A DNA stretch of 64,000 nucleotides from Cryptomeria japonica. Its lineage: Eukaryota > Streptophyta > Pinopsida > Cupressales > Cupressaceae. The position numbers and the translations under genes are program-made. Location of the stretch: positions 232,118,396 to 232,182,395 of the forward strand of contig NC_081406.1 of NCBI RefSeq assembly GCF_030272615.1. The letters run 5' to 3'. The notes beneath the pieces were generated by a model, which saw only the letters and a list, made by a program, of their open reading frames with translations, ran no database searches and was not told the DNA's origin. Below are positions 22,872-34,605 of this stretch, piece after piece (the first letter of the stretch is position 1; every line of letters starts with the position of its first letter).

Positions 22872-22877
22872 AATAAA
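22872..22877 (+). terminator. poly(A) signal of the LEA gene
   Basis: AATAAA, 113 bp after the stop codon, followed by T/G-rich sequence. A plausible 3' end of the transcript is near 22900. Confidence 0.5.
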
Positions 22878-22899
22878 ACATTTGGAGAATTGTATATGT

Positions 22900-23390
22900 A
22901 AAATGGATTCTTCGCATTCATTGCTTTCTGTTCTTATCTTGCATCCTTAGTGGGCTCCACCAAAATTGTCAACATCTGCTTATAACAGACGTCTGTCCAT
23001 TAACGTCAATCCTGCAAGCTCCTGCTCTTTGACATCATATTTAACATGCTGGGAACCCGCTAAATATCATATTTAACTTGCTCGGAATAGTTTATAGACA
23101 ACACAGTATTTTTAAAAAGTTTGAATCTCCTGGTACTGCCTAGGAGCCAAAAAAGTGCAGGACATCCATTGTACAAAGGAGGGCCCTAAAATTCTGACCC
23201 CTATTATTTGTGGGAGGAAGATAAAAGATAGGACTTAACTATGTATGAGATTTGTATGCGGTTTAATTATCTATAGTTAAGGTTTCGTTTTTGGATATAA
23301 GGGTTAAAAAATACATATTTTAAAGTATCTACCAATAAAAATACATATTTTCAATTTGCTTCTTGAAAATACATATTTTAAATTTGATAT
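22900..23390. other. spacer, no gene
   Basis: No coding potential. The stretch ATCCATTGTACAAAGGAGGGCCCTAAAATT (two parts, about 23165-23195) is a fragment of the 460-bp repeat found at 24.8-25.9 kb. Confidence 0.35.
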
Positions 23391-23930
23391 TCCAATAACT
23401 GTCCTCAAATTATGGATTAAAAAACAAACGATTAAAAAAGTTAAAGCAATCCTAGCGATTAAAAAAGAAAGATAAAATATACATTTTAAAATATAAATTT
23501 CACTTAAAGATATTCCAATAACCGTCTACTCAAATTATGGATTAAAAAAGAAAGGATTAAAAAAGTTAAAAAGCAAGTTAATAATGTTACAAAGTTATTT
23601 GTTATTTGTGACAGGGCACAAAAGGATCCAATAATCGTCTATTCAAAATTGTTAGCAATATTCCAATAACCGTCTACTCAAATTATGGATTAAAAAAGAA
23701 AGGATTAAAAAAGTTAAAAAGCGACAAAAGGGTCCAATAATTGTCTATTCAAAATTGTTAGCAATATTCCAATTACCGTCTACTCAAATTATGGATTAAA
23801 AAAGAAAGGATTAAAAAAGTTAAAAAGCGAGTTAATAATGTTACAAAGTTATTTGTTATTTGTGACAGCGCACAAAAGGGTCCAATAATCATCTATTCAA
23901 AATTGTTAGCACTTGTGGATAAATGTCCCA
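23390..23930. repeat. irregular tandem repeat, units of about 105-150 bp
   Basis: The phrase CAAATTATGGATTAAAAAA followed by AAAGGATTAAAAAAGTTAAA recurs at about 23407, 23532, 23680 and 23786. It alternates with ATTCCAATAACCGTCTACT and GACAGGGCACAAAAGG segments. Unit length varies through internal deletions. Confidence 0.8.
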
Positions 23931-24312
23931 GTAGTAATTGTTAGCACTTGTGGATAAATGTCTCAGTAGTGGTGCACAAAAGGGTCAATTATGGATCAAA
24001 AAAGTTAAAGTAAAGGGTCAATAATGATCAATTATTGGTACAATGCACAAAAGGATCAATTATAGATTAAAAAGTTAAAAAGTGATCCATTATTGGTACA
24101 TGTGAAAGTTATTAATGAGCTTTATTATCATTTTTCTGGCTCTTTTAAAATTAGTAATTGGAGGATTGGGTGCACAAGGAGTGATTGGTTATTGGCATGC
24201 GATTCACTACTAATGTTTTTTTCTTCTTGGATTGTTTGTTTTGATGTATAAAGATATGATCTATCAATAGGTAGCGATCTATTATATGTACACAAGGTGC
24301 TCAACCAAGCAA

Positions 24313-24655
24313 CGATTGCACAACCCCCTCCCACACACTCAAATTAATTAGCTTGTTAGAGTATGGTGAGATGTTGGACGCCCTCCCTACTCTAGGGTTT
24401 TATGTTGTTGGATCTATCTTTTTCTTTATACTAGGATTTGAACTTGAACTCGATATTAATCTACATATCGAAAAAAAATTTATGAAACGATTGCACAACC
24501 CCCTCCCACACACTCAAATGAATTAGCTTGTTAGAGTATGGTGAGATGTTGGATGCCCTCCCTACTCTAGGGTTTTATGTTGTTGGATCTATCTTTGTCT
24601 TTATACTAGGATTTGTTCTTTGAACTTGAACTCGATATTAATCTACATATCGAAT
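24313..24655. repeat. 175-bp tandem duplication
   Basis: Copies 24313-24470 and 24488-24655 share CGATTGCACAACCCCCTCCC, CTACTCTAGGGTTTTATG and ATTAATCTACATATCGAA with few differences. Confidence 0.88.
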
Positions 24656-24799
24656 TATTTTTGGAGAATCCGTCAGTAAAATTCAATTAGTTATTAAGAT
24701 CGATATTGATTTGTTTTTTAAGAATCCGTGAGTGAAAATCAATTAGTTACTAGATACTCCACAACCAGATTTGCTTCACCTAGGTCTACATTCATCATA

Positions 24800-25870
24800 C
24801 AAAAGAGGGCCCTAAAATTTTATGATCCTTATGATTTTAAGGGCTTATTCTCTGCGCTAATTAATTAAGAAGGATGGTATATTGGAATGGGGGCATAGTT
24901 CTTGAGGCTTATTTATTAATCTCGATAGCATAAGGCCCTTTATTCCCACCCATCCCTTGCTAGGGGCCAAACTTCTATATCCTCCCACCCACCCCTAGAT
25001 TAGTTGTTCTTGTGGGGGGGTCAGTTCGTCCGAAGTAGACTTAAATGGCTATAGAGTCTTTAGGATGCACCAAACATCCATTGTACAAAGGTATTGATAT
25101 CTTGGTGCATTCTAAGGGCTAGAAAATTGATTTCGAAATAAACTACACACATGAACAAAATACTAGTTTCTTGTATGCTTCCACCTCCTCCATTGTTGCA
25201 CACATGTCCCTCAATTCCACAACCTTTTACAGTATATTATTTGTCAATTCCTCATCACTTTAGAAGCTTATTCCCGACACCGATTAATTAAGAGACCCCT
25301 ACTATTTTATGGCCCTACTATTCTAAAGGGATGGGGGGCATCATTCTCGATTTGACACAGATTTATTTGTTAATGTCGATAGTGGGAGGCCCTTTATTCC
25401 CACCCATCTCCCATCTCTTGCAACGGGCCAAACCTTTATATCCTCCCACCCACTCCTAGATTAATTGTTATTATGGGGGGTTCAATTTATTCGAAAAAGA
25501 TGGAAATGGCTATATAGTCCTTAGGATGCACCAAACATCCATTGTACAAAGGTATTGATATCTTGGTTCATCTTAAGGGTTGTATAGCTATTTCCGAAAT
25601 AGACTACCCACTTGTTTAAAAGACCAATTTCTTGTATGCCTCCACCTCCACCATTGTTGCACACATGTCCCTGAATTCCATGCCCTTTTACAGCATGTTA
25701 TTTGTCAATTTCTCATCACTTTAGAAGCTTATTCTTGATGTTGATTAATTAAGAGACCCCTACTATTCTTAAAGGGTGGGGGGCATAGCTCTCAATTCCT
25801 CACAAGTTTATTTATTAATGTCGATAGTGTGAGGCCTTTTATTCCCACCCATCTCTTACCAAGGGTCAAA
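24800..25870. repeat. satellite-like tandem repeat, about 450-460-bp period, 2.3 copies
   Basis: The anchor GGATGCACCAAACATCC occurs at 25063 and 25524 (461 bp apart). The anchor TTATTCCCACCCATC occurs at about 24940, 25393 and 25840. The third copy is cut short by the antisense hAT fragment. Confidence 0.88.
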
Positions 25871-26500
25871 CCACTAATACGTTTGGCCTCAAATTCCAAC
25901 GAAGGTTTCCGACAGACAAGGCATATTGTGATCAAATTTGATTTTTTTTTTAAATGCCCGAGTTCATTGGAATTGATTTGGAACAACACATTCAACATAT
26001 TGTTACAATATGGGGAGTGAACAACATTGAAAGGCAACCCATTTGCATATATGCGTCTTGCTATATCTTGGTTGGCAATATATCGACTCTCATTTTGAAA
26101 TAAAGTTTCCAAAGGTCCATTTCTTTTGTGAGGAATAGGTGCTTGAGTTTCAGTGTTAGGCTCAACTATAGGGTATTATAAAAGGGGTGGTCTTTTATCA
26201 CAATATTCGAAGATGGGGGTTGTGTTCCCTTTGATTTTTTTTAGTGGACATATTTTGTCTATATGCCTCTCTCTCTCTTCTGCTTCTTCATGCTCCATGA
26301 TATATTTTAATATTGTCATTTGGTATAGGAGTTTTTTTATTCTAGGGCATTTCTTGATTCCTCTTCCACGAATTCCACACAAATGGCCTGCCACCCAAAA
26401 ATATGAACTATTCCTTTCTTTATCACAACCTCGACCTTTCCAACAAAATCCCCACCTCCTAGAAGGGGTCTTAAAATATCAATTGACATACTTCCATAAA
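25860..26500 (-). pseudogene. hAT transposase N-terminal fragment (BED finger and DUF659-like start)
   Basis: On the minus strand a BED-type zinc finger is visible at about 26350-26450 (FCWKGRGCDK..., then GHLCGIRGRGIKKCP). An acidic, charged linker (EHEEAEERERHIDKICP) follows, and then the start of the transposase core at about 26060 (DIARRIYANGLPFNVVHSPY), a motif typical of plant hAT transposases. A frameshift or start loss lies upstream of about 26394 and a stop at 26176-26178. The catalytic core downstream is missing: the frame runs into the tandem repeat at about 25870. It is a dead fragment, unrelated in detail to the hAT at 6-9 kb. Confidence 0.75.
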
Positions 26501-26529
26501 GGAGAATTAGAATTTGATGGTTGTTCATT

Positions 26530-28070
26530 ATTTCCTATGGAGGAAGAGGTAGATGCCATTGTAGTTCCTATGGCAAGAAATTATATACGCATTCAAAATA
26601 AAAATAAGAGAATGGAAAAAAAAAAAGAAAAAGTAGATATTTTGGACAATTATGAATTAAAGAGAAAAAATTTAAACTAAAAACAAAAACAAAATAAAAT
26701 GAAAAAAATTGACCTCTTTCACCCAACAGAAGCTTGCAAAAGAGTAGGAATGAAGCACAAATACTTGATCAAGCTTCACAAATCAATCTTCCAATTCCCT
26801 CTTGCTCAACCACCAATTTGCTCCAGATCAAGAGAAAACAATCTAATTGCACACCAAATGAGACATACAACCCAACATAAGTCATTTTAAAACCACTTTT
26901 TAGGGTCATGGATGTCAAATTATAATTATAATTTGCAAAAAAGCAAATGGTTTGGTAGCACTTTTCCTGTCGGGTTCGCCCGTGGTCCAGCAGAATTCAC
27001 TCGGGTCTGACCTAGGTTCAAACCTAGTCTGTCTAGTTTGAACCAGCTACCATGGTCACATACCTTATGCAAACCCATAGGCAGACTAACCTCAAACCAG
27101 GACCCAGTTTTGATCAGACCAGAACCAAGGGACCATAAGGCCAAACCGGACATCGTAGCCTCTCACTCAATTTTTTTTTTGCCATTAAATAGAAATCCGC
27201 AAGTGTAACAATGCATTGGGGATGATCACTATCCAATGCGAATTTTAAATCATACCAAAATCATCTCTTCATTAGGGCTCATTATCAATTTTTAGTCACT
27301 ACTAGGGGTTGTGGCAAGTAATCAACTACTTAATACAACTAGTCACGAAATGGTAGGGAGTAGTATGGGCTTTAGTACAAAGTTGTAACTCTAAAACAAG
27401 TATTTGAGATTAATTTTATCATATTTCTACAATTCATAATTGAATCACTTGCCTAATTATGGATTTGATTATGTGTCTCCTTTTTTATTGTATACATTTG
27501 ATGTTAAAAGAAACAATCAAATCCAGAAGCAACACCTAAGTGATTCAATATTTGAGATGCTAGGTTTTTCAAGCTACTATTAGCAATGATGGAAATCAAG
27601 TGATCCTTAACCATGCATTTTTGGGAGAATATTGCTTCCTTTGGACTAACTAAATTGTTTGATCATCAAAAGAGGTTGTGAATCTAGACTAATTGAATCA
27701 TTTGATCATATTCTTGTGCATGTTGTGTGGATAGATCTGCTTTCATCATTCAAAAGGGTAAGCTTCTTCTGGTAGTTCTCATACTTCTTTCCTAGAATTA
27801 CATATTAAAATGTTTAGCTTGAACTCTTCAATTGTTCACAAAGGATCGCCAAAATCTTGGAGGTAGAAGGGTTTTAGAAAAAAATCACTACTATAATTGA
27901 ATTAGAAAATGAATTTCCCTTGCAAATTTAAATTAATGCTATTTTATATTCTCTTACTAAAGAATCCATTTTCAAATTAAATTATATTTTTCCTCAGACT
28001 AGGAAGCAAACTAGAAAGAAAAGTATAATTCTAAGTGATGCTCTGCAAAAAGGATTAGAAAATCTGTTTG
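26530..28070. other. spacer, no gene
   Basis: AT-rich with one GC-richer island (about 26950-27150) that holds imperfect inverted repeats such as CTAGGTTCAAACCTAG. No family recognised. Confidence 0.35.
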
Positions 28071-28833
28071 ATGGCAACACACACAAGAGCACAAGAAACA
28101 AACGTTAGTGTTAGCAACAAAAGATTATCCTAAACAGGCATATCAAGAGAGATATTAAGCATGAAATAGAAAGCATATAAACATAGAATAAAATAGCTAA
28201 TCAAGATGCTCATAGTTGCTCCTCCCTTGTTCCTCTCCTCTCCAAGTCCCAAATGAGTGTAGCTCTCAGCTTTTAGCACTAGCCATGGATGCCATATGGA
28301 GATTTAAGATGGTTGAATATGATAAGCAAATACTATGCAAGAGTAGATAGTGATGCTATGAAAAAGCTCTATGCTAATGCCAGTATAACAACAATACTCT
28401 AAATGCTTCCTTTTTTGCTTGAGGAGAAGGGTTCTATTTATAGAAGAAATGGGGAAATGAAGGGTTAAGATTGAATGGTTTAATCAAGGGCCAAGTTTGA
28501 AAGTTGGGGATCCATGTGCACAATTGGCACCAATGAAATGGTGACAAGTGTCAACATAGGATTGGGTTGAGAGAAGAGGTTGGAGGCATTAAAGGCCTGA
28601 GAAGACCTCATGGTTATCTAGAGGCTAAGGGTCAAGTCCAAATTAAGATTACCCACTGGATTAAGAGTTAATCCAAGGATAAACCTTTGTGCAAATGTTT
28701 AAGAGATAATCATGGTCAAAGCATTAATGGCCTGATGAGACCTTTGGGTTGGGTAGAGGTTGAGTCAAAACAAATGTTTTAACCATGTGGGAGGGTTTGA
28801 GGTAACCATTAATGGTTATTGGAGAATTTGGAG

Positions 28834-28940
28834 ATTAAGTGGTTGAAGGTTGAAAGCCTTCAATGGTTATCAAAGACTTTGAGCCATTTAGTGGTTGAAG
28901 GTTGAAAGCCTTTAATGGTTATCAAAGACTTTGAGGGTTT
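28834..28940. repeat. 52-bp tandem duplication
   Basis: GTGGTTGAAGGTTGAAAGCC with ATGGTTATCAAAGACTTTGAG occurs twice in a row. Confidence 0.85.
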
Positions 28941-29189
28941 GAGAAGTGACTTCCCTTTTGCTTAGGAATGTGACAAAGTTTAGAGAAGGGGTTAGGTTAT
29001 TTAGAAGTGATTAGAAAATTTTAGAAGGGGTTTAGGCATGCAAGTGGATTTTGTAGGAAAATGCAAGTGGGAGAAATTTTGGTATTTTCAATTAAAATAA
29101 AATCATTTATTTCAATTAAATGGTGTAATTTGCATTTGGATAAATATTCAAATAAATATTAATTTATTTAAATGAGAAAAATGAAGATA

Positions 29190-29360
29190 AAGCATTAAAA
29201 TGCTTGAAGACTTTGAGGGAAACCATTAAAGGCTTGAAGACTTTAAGGAAAACCATTAAAGTCTTAAGAAGACTATAGAAGGAAGCCATCAAGTTTGAAG
29301 ACTTTAAAGCCATCAAGTTTGAATACTTCAAGGGAAACCATTAAAGGTTTCAAGTGGGTG
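29190..29360. repeat. short imperfect repeats, about 32-bp units
   Basis: Variants of ACCATTAAAGGCTTGAAGAC and GCCATCAAGTTTGAAGAC repeat about five times. Confidence 0.7.
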
Positions 29361-29830
29361 AGGATAAATAGGATTTTAAATAAATAATTTATTTAAAATA
29401 GTTGTGCAACTTGCTTTTGTAGGAAAATACAAGTGGGTGGAGGATAAAGGTGATTTTAAATAAATTATTTATTTAAAATAATTGTGCAACTTGCATTTGT
29501 AGGAAAATGCAAGTGGGTAGAGGATAAAGGTGATTTAAATAAATGTTAATTTATTTAAATGTGAGAGGTGGGATTTTGTGGGATTTAAATAAATATTAAT
29601 TTATTTAAATGTGAGAGAATATTTAATTAAATAAATATGATTTATTTATTTAATTAATGGTCTGAATTTGGTTAAGTGAATTAAATCAAATAAATTGAAT
29701 AATTTATTTAATTAATAGGAGAAGAGGGTTAAGATGAATTAATTAAATATTAATTTAATTAATTATTAATTGATGGTTAAATAATTAAATAAATACTAAG
29801 TATTCATTTAATTAAGTGGACAGATTTATG
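29360..29830. repeat. cluster of AT-rich hairpins
   Basis: At least six inverted-repeat motifs of the form TTTAAATAAA...TTTATTTAAA or TTAATTAAAT...ATTTAATTAA are packed into under 500 bp, some embedded in about 75-bp tandem units (CAACTTGCATTTGTAGGAAA). Confidence 0.75.
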
Positions 29831-29859
29831 TAACTACAGTAAGAAGAATTGAATTTTGC

Positions 29860-30782
29860 AAACGAATTCATTCTTATCCTGCAAGAAAAGTTATCATCTG
29901 CTCAAGCCAAGAGAAAAGAACCTCTGCAACAATCGGATGATGAGGAGAAGAATGCTCTTAAGGAACAATGTTAGAAACTAAGTAAAAAAAAAATGCTCAT
30001 GAAGAATGAAATGCAAGATCTGACCATGATGTTATCAAAAGATATTAAGGATAGAAAGAAGAAGGAAGATAATCTTGTTTTATCCCTGAACAACAAGTTT
30101 GATGAATGTGGAAGATTGACTCATGAGAATAATCTGTTGAGGACTGATTTGGTACACTCCCGGAATAATGAACAAGAACTTGAAAGGCAAGTAACTACTC
30201 TGAGAGATGATCTGACTACTGCAAGTGAGTATAAAGAAAATTTTAGGATTAGTGCTGCATAGTTGGATGACTTATTGAAAAGACAAAGACAGGTTGATGA
30301 TTCTAGTTGGATTTGTACAAGGTGAAAGCTTTGGTACTGCTAATGAAGATCAGACAACCGGTATGCAGAATTTATCATAACAAAGGAAACTAGTAAGGCA
30401 ATCTAATGCTTATAAATTCAATGGTAGATGTTTTGTTTGCAATAAATTTGGGCATATGGCTAAACAATGTAGAGATAAGGCAAATCAAAACTACAATTTT
30501 GTTCTCGGACAATGCATAAACTGCAAGAAATATGGTCATAGATCAGAAGATTGTAGAATGAATGTTAAATGCCATGCATGTGGAAAGTTTGGACATTTTG
30601 CTAATCATTGTAGGTCAAGAAATAATAATACCAGAAATGTCAAAGCAACTCAAAAGAACAATGTTACATGCTATGCATGCAACAAAATAGGTCATATTGC
30701 TAAGTATTGCAGAAGCAAGACTCAACCAGCTAATAATGATAAAGACAATGAGAAAGGAAAGAAAAAGGTAGATGAAATAAAA
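29860..30782 (+). pseudogene. gag-like protein with coiled coil and four CCHC knuckles
   Basis: The N-terminal part (about 29880-30260) is a long heptad-rich coiled coil (NNLLRTDLVHSRNNEQELER). After two stops and a frameshift near 30320, the frame continues into KFNGRCFVCNKFGHMAKQC. Four CX2CX4HX4C zinc knuckles follow at about 30437, 30515, 30572 and 30669 (CFVC, CINC, CHAC and CYAC). A Lys-rich tail ends at TAA 30783. Coiled coil then knuckles after a KFNG motif is the layout of plant copia gags of the UBN2 type, which normally have one or two knuckles. It would bind the element RNA. The start lies upstream in decayed sequence. Confidence 0.65.
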
Positions 30783-31266
30783 TAAGATCACACCAAGATA
30801 TGGGTTAGAAAATTTGAAGAACAAAGTGGAGATGGATCTATACCAGCAAATCAACTGGTAGAACAAAATATTCCTCCACCGACAGGAAATTCCACCGGTA
30901 ACTAAGGCATAAGCCTTAGGGGTTGGCAAAGTCACTACTAAATTTTTGCATATTACCCCGGAAGAGATATAAGGAGATCTAGAAAGAGATCTGGAGAAAT
31001 ATGTTCATCATCGATAAAGGTTACCCTGACACATAACTATGAAACCGACATTCGTAGGGTTGTTGGTGAAGCATTAATTACAGAAAGTTAGGGTTTTATT
31101 CGCTGATAAAAGAGGGTAAGTGAATTCATTTTCACTCATTGAGCATTCAAGCAATCAAAGCGAAGTAAGGCGAATTAAGAGCGAGCAAAGCATTAAGAGA
31201 GGATTTCAAGCAATTATCTGAAACACTCAATGGTCCAATGACATTCACTTTCAGGTATTTTTCGAT
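30783..31266 (+). other. non-coding link between gag and ORF B
   Basis: No pol domain is visible. The last part (31090-31266) reads as a leader with GCGAAGTAAGGCGAATTAAG-type sequence and ends in a possible acceptor TTCACTTTCAG (ending about 31255), 12 bases before the ORF B ATG. Confidence 0.45.
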
Positions 31267-34200
31267 ATGGCATCTGGATCTTCAGCTCCTACTTTTATTG
31301 CAAATCCCACTGTTGTCGAAGTCAAGGATAGGTTAAGGCCAGTCTTTAAGGAGGTTCCCGAAATTGCCAAGAAGGAAGACTCTGCAGGAGCATTTTCTAG
31401 GGTTCTTAACATAGTAATGTATGTTGAAGATGTGAGGACATACATTCACTGCACTCTTGAGGATTTGGGCACCGAAGACATCAAAAGCATGTATCGATCA
31501 GTGATGCTGGGAGACACCAGAATGATCAAACCAGAATTCAAGGCAATTGAGGATCTAGGGTTAAGCAGTATTCTGTACATACCAGAATTCAAGGATGAGG
31601 TGATCAGATACATTCTGAGCAGGGTTCACAAAAAATTCATCTAGTTAGACAGACCCTACATGATCACAAAGGAAGCTATTCAAGCTGTCACTGGGCTACC
31701 CAGGATAGGACAAGAACCTGGCAAGAAAATTTCCAACACAAAGGTCAAAAAACTCATTGGTGCTACATTCGATAGCAGATCAATGAGGATAAGCACAATA
31801 ACCGACACGAACATAAAGTTTGTAAGCATGATCATAGGATATAAGGTAATTCAATCCAACCGATTGAATTTTGTTACAAGTTCATGCATTCGTGTTGCAT
31901 ATCAGATGCTAAGGAATAATGTGAAGTATGACTTATGTGAATGGATGAGGAGTGAATTGATGCTAAACCTTACTAAGATCAAAGGAACCAAGAAAGGCAC
32001 CTTCAGATATGGAAACTTAATTGTTTGTTTAATGCTTTACTTCCTAAATGAGCTACCCGGTTTAGGAAAGAAGAATTGGGCTCATGACAGATTGATAGGT
32101 ATGCAGATCAAGATAGCTATCACCGGTCTTGGTACTAGTAGAGATGAGAAAATTTGGGGGTATTTTAAGACTTTTCAAGAAAACGTGAGGAAAAGGGAAA
32201 TAATTTAAAAGAGTATTGTGGAGAAGTATTCCACTGACATATGTTTCATGGTGAAAACTAATGAAACTCTCATGGAAGTTGTTGAACCCAGGCAAATCTG
32301 GATTACTGAGCTTGGATATGAGGTAGATGATAGTATCTTTGAACTTTATGCAAAGATGTTGTTAGATGCCCCATTAGATGATAAGGCAAAACACTTTGGT
32401 ACAATAGGAGAGAAGGCTCTTGAAGTGAAAACCAACTTTAACAAGAAGAGAAGTAAAAAGAAAATAAAGAAGATGTCTACATATGTACAAGATGTGCTTT
32501 ATAAGATAGACACTCAACTGGGCTCCAAATCAAAACAGGCTGTTAAACCGGCAGAGGTTGGAACTATAGAAGTGAAGAAGCCACAAGTTCACATTTCTCC
32601 TATCACTTCTGACTCTAACTCTGAGGATAATGAGCCTTTGGATTTCAGAAGGGTACAAAGGAAGAATATGGTAAAACCACCAGTAAAGCAACAAAAGGTA
32701 GAGCCTAGGAGGAGACTTGTCAGAAAGGCAGCTCAGCCTACTGCACCTCCACCATCGGCAAGGAAGCCTATGCAGAAGAGGAAACCAGTCACACCGGCAA
32801 CCACAAGCAAAAAGAAAAATGATGATGACACTGAAATTGGTAAGACAACAATGACCTATGTTGAACTTGTTGATGAAGTTACAAAAGATGGAATATTAAA
32901 GAATATATCAAAGTATTATGAAGATTTTGAAGAAAATGACCAAAGTGAATTAGAAGAGGCTATTTTTCTATATATGGACATCTATAAGAAAGCCTTAGTT
33001 GAAATTTTGAAGGAGATATTTTTGTCCCTATATAATAAACTTGAAGCTAGAAGGCTTGATGCTATCAAGAGGGATAGTGAAATCAAAGAAGTTGCACTTT
33101 TGGAACAATGTGGTACTATAAATAATGAAGAGATGAAAAGATGTGTAGATACTGCTAATAGGACAATTTTCAGTAGTAAAAACTGGGAGATAAGCCTTAT
33201 GATGGGAAGAGTAAATGAGGTGATAAATGAGACAAGTAAGGGATGGACAAAATTCTTTCAGAAAAACCCAGACTTTCTCACATCTCAAGAAGAATTTGCA
33301 AAGGCAACATCCCCCACCATTCCTGACAAATCAAAAGGAAAGGGTATTTTGGGCAGTTCAACTCCAGTTTTGGCACAACCACAACCAACAATTAAAGAGA
33401 GTGTACAGTTTGTACCAGCACAGATAATTTTTGAGCAAGAGAATGTACAGGGCACTGGAAACACTATGGATGATACTCCACCGGCAGTAACCGATACTGC
33501 ACCAAGTGGCAAAGCCACCAGTGCAATAGAGGTTGAGATGGACAAGGTAAAATCAACTGAGTCCATACCGGCAGGTAAAATTGATTCCCCGACAAGAGTT
33601 TTGGCAATTGACACTTCTTAGGTCAAGAAGAAATCAGTCTCTGAGTTAAGTCCAACAGAATTAATGATGATGGCCACTCAGAAATTGCTAAAGGAAGGAA
33701 CTGTAGACAAAGGGTTAATTGATCAATCAATCTTTGTACTACACAGAATAATGCTTGACTATCAGATTCAGGACGGAGCAAGCCCTTCTGGTAAGCTCAA
33801 GACTTTAACAAAGCACATATCAAATAATTTTCAATCTTTGAGATAGATTGCAGACTGACAAGCTTTGGACAGTTTCTCTGCAGCAAAAAGAACAACTTTT
33901 GATCAGCTCATAGAAACTGGGAAGAAGAAAATAGATGACAAGCTTATTCCCATTGAAATTTGTTTTAAAAAATGTACTAATATCTACAAAGTATGTTGTA
34001 ATTTGGGAAATCTTACAGCTAATGTAGATAGTAGATTGAAGGAGTTATATGACAAAATGGCTAATATTGCTAAGTCTTTTGATGGACTAACTGCACTAAC
34101 TACATCTGTTGATGGACAAATTTTGTCCTTGGAGAACCAAGTTTTTGCTTTTGAGAAGGAGAAAGATAAAATAATAAGGAGAGCAAGAAATTTAAGAGGA

Positions 34201-34371
34201 TTGGTAAGCCCTAGACTTGATTCATTGGGTGTTCACAAGAAAGAATGCATGAATGCGCTAGCAAAACCCACACCCATAGATACCTAGGAGAAGGAATCAC
34301 TTGCCCACTTACTCAGTGGACTTGCATCGGTATCTGATACTTTCAAATCAGGCTGGGACACATATCTTTAG
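31267..34371 (+). pseudogene. ORF B: about 1,030-codon protein of unknown function upstream of the PPT
   Basis: The start is ATG 31267, after a candidate acceptor. A single frame runs to 34371 with nonsense codons at 31642 (TAG), 32206 (TAA), 33619 (TAG), 33844 (TAG), 33856 (TGA), 34285 (TAG) and 34369 (TAG), and no frameshift seen. Residues 1-310 are globular (MITKEAIQAVTGLPRIGQ; FRYGNLIVCLMLYFLNELPG). About 400-520 is basic and low-complexity (PTAPPPSARKPMQKRKP). A helical acidic region, a Pro/Thr/Ser-rich linker and a C-terminal coiled coil (ISLENQ-like heptads near 34110) follow. There is no signal peptide or transmembrane helix, which argues against an envelope. The order matches ORF A and ORF C. 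EAIQAVTGLP resembles the start of the plant Transposase_32 domain, whose function is unknown. That link is tentative. Confidence 0.62.
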
Positions 34372-34593
34372 GTGCTACAAAAGGCATACCCATAAATTCT
34401 TAAGATGACTAAGCTCGAGTGACACTAACAGTATTCTTTCACTGGTATTTGGAATTAATGTCAAAGGGGGAGTATGTACATATGTGAAAAATATCAAAGA
34501 AAATATTATCAGATGGAGTATATGGAGTGTATTGCTCAGGGGGAGCACACCAGTAGGGAATCCATTTTTCACATGAGTGTTGCCATCAATGCC

Positions 34594-34604
34594 AAAGGGG
34601 GAGA
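34594..34604 (+). promoter_or_regulatory. polypurine tract of the outer element
   Basis: AAAGGGGGAGA lies directly before the LTR start TTGTTGG. It is the plus-strand primer site in reverse transcription. Confidence 0.8.
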
Positions 34605-34605
34605 T

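Larger units (their letters stand above)
28080..29838 (-). repeat. putative LTR-like promoter region on the minus strand
   Basis: A minus-strand TATAAATA (28442 to 28435) sits in CTTCTATAAATAGAACCC, a typical retrotransposon or gene core promoter. About 1.4 kb of AT-rich, repeat-laden sequence lies upstream of it on that strand and 350 bp of non-coding sequence downstream. No matching partner LTR, primer site or target duplication was identified, so the assignment as an LTR is tentative. Confidence 0.35.

Noticed and set aside
26926-27153. 75-codon minus-strand ORF rich in Gly/Leu/Ser
   Set aside because: It lies in a GC-richer patch with inverted repeats. No domain or start context, probably chance.
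31267-34371. ORF B as a retroviral envelope gene
   Set aside because: The position fits, but there is no signal peptide, transmembrane helix or cleavage motif. The C-terminus is a charged coiled coil.
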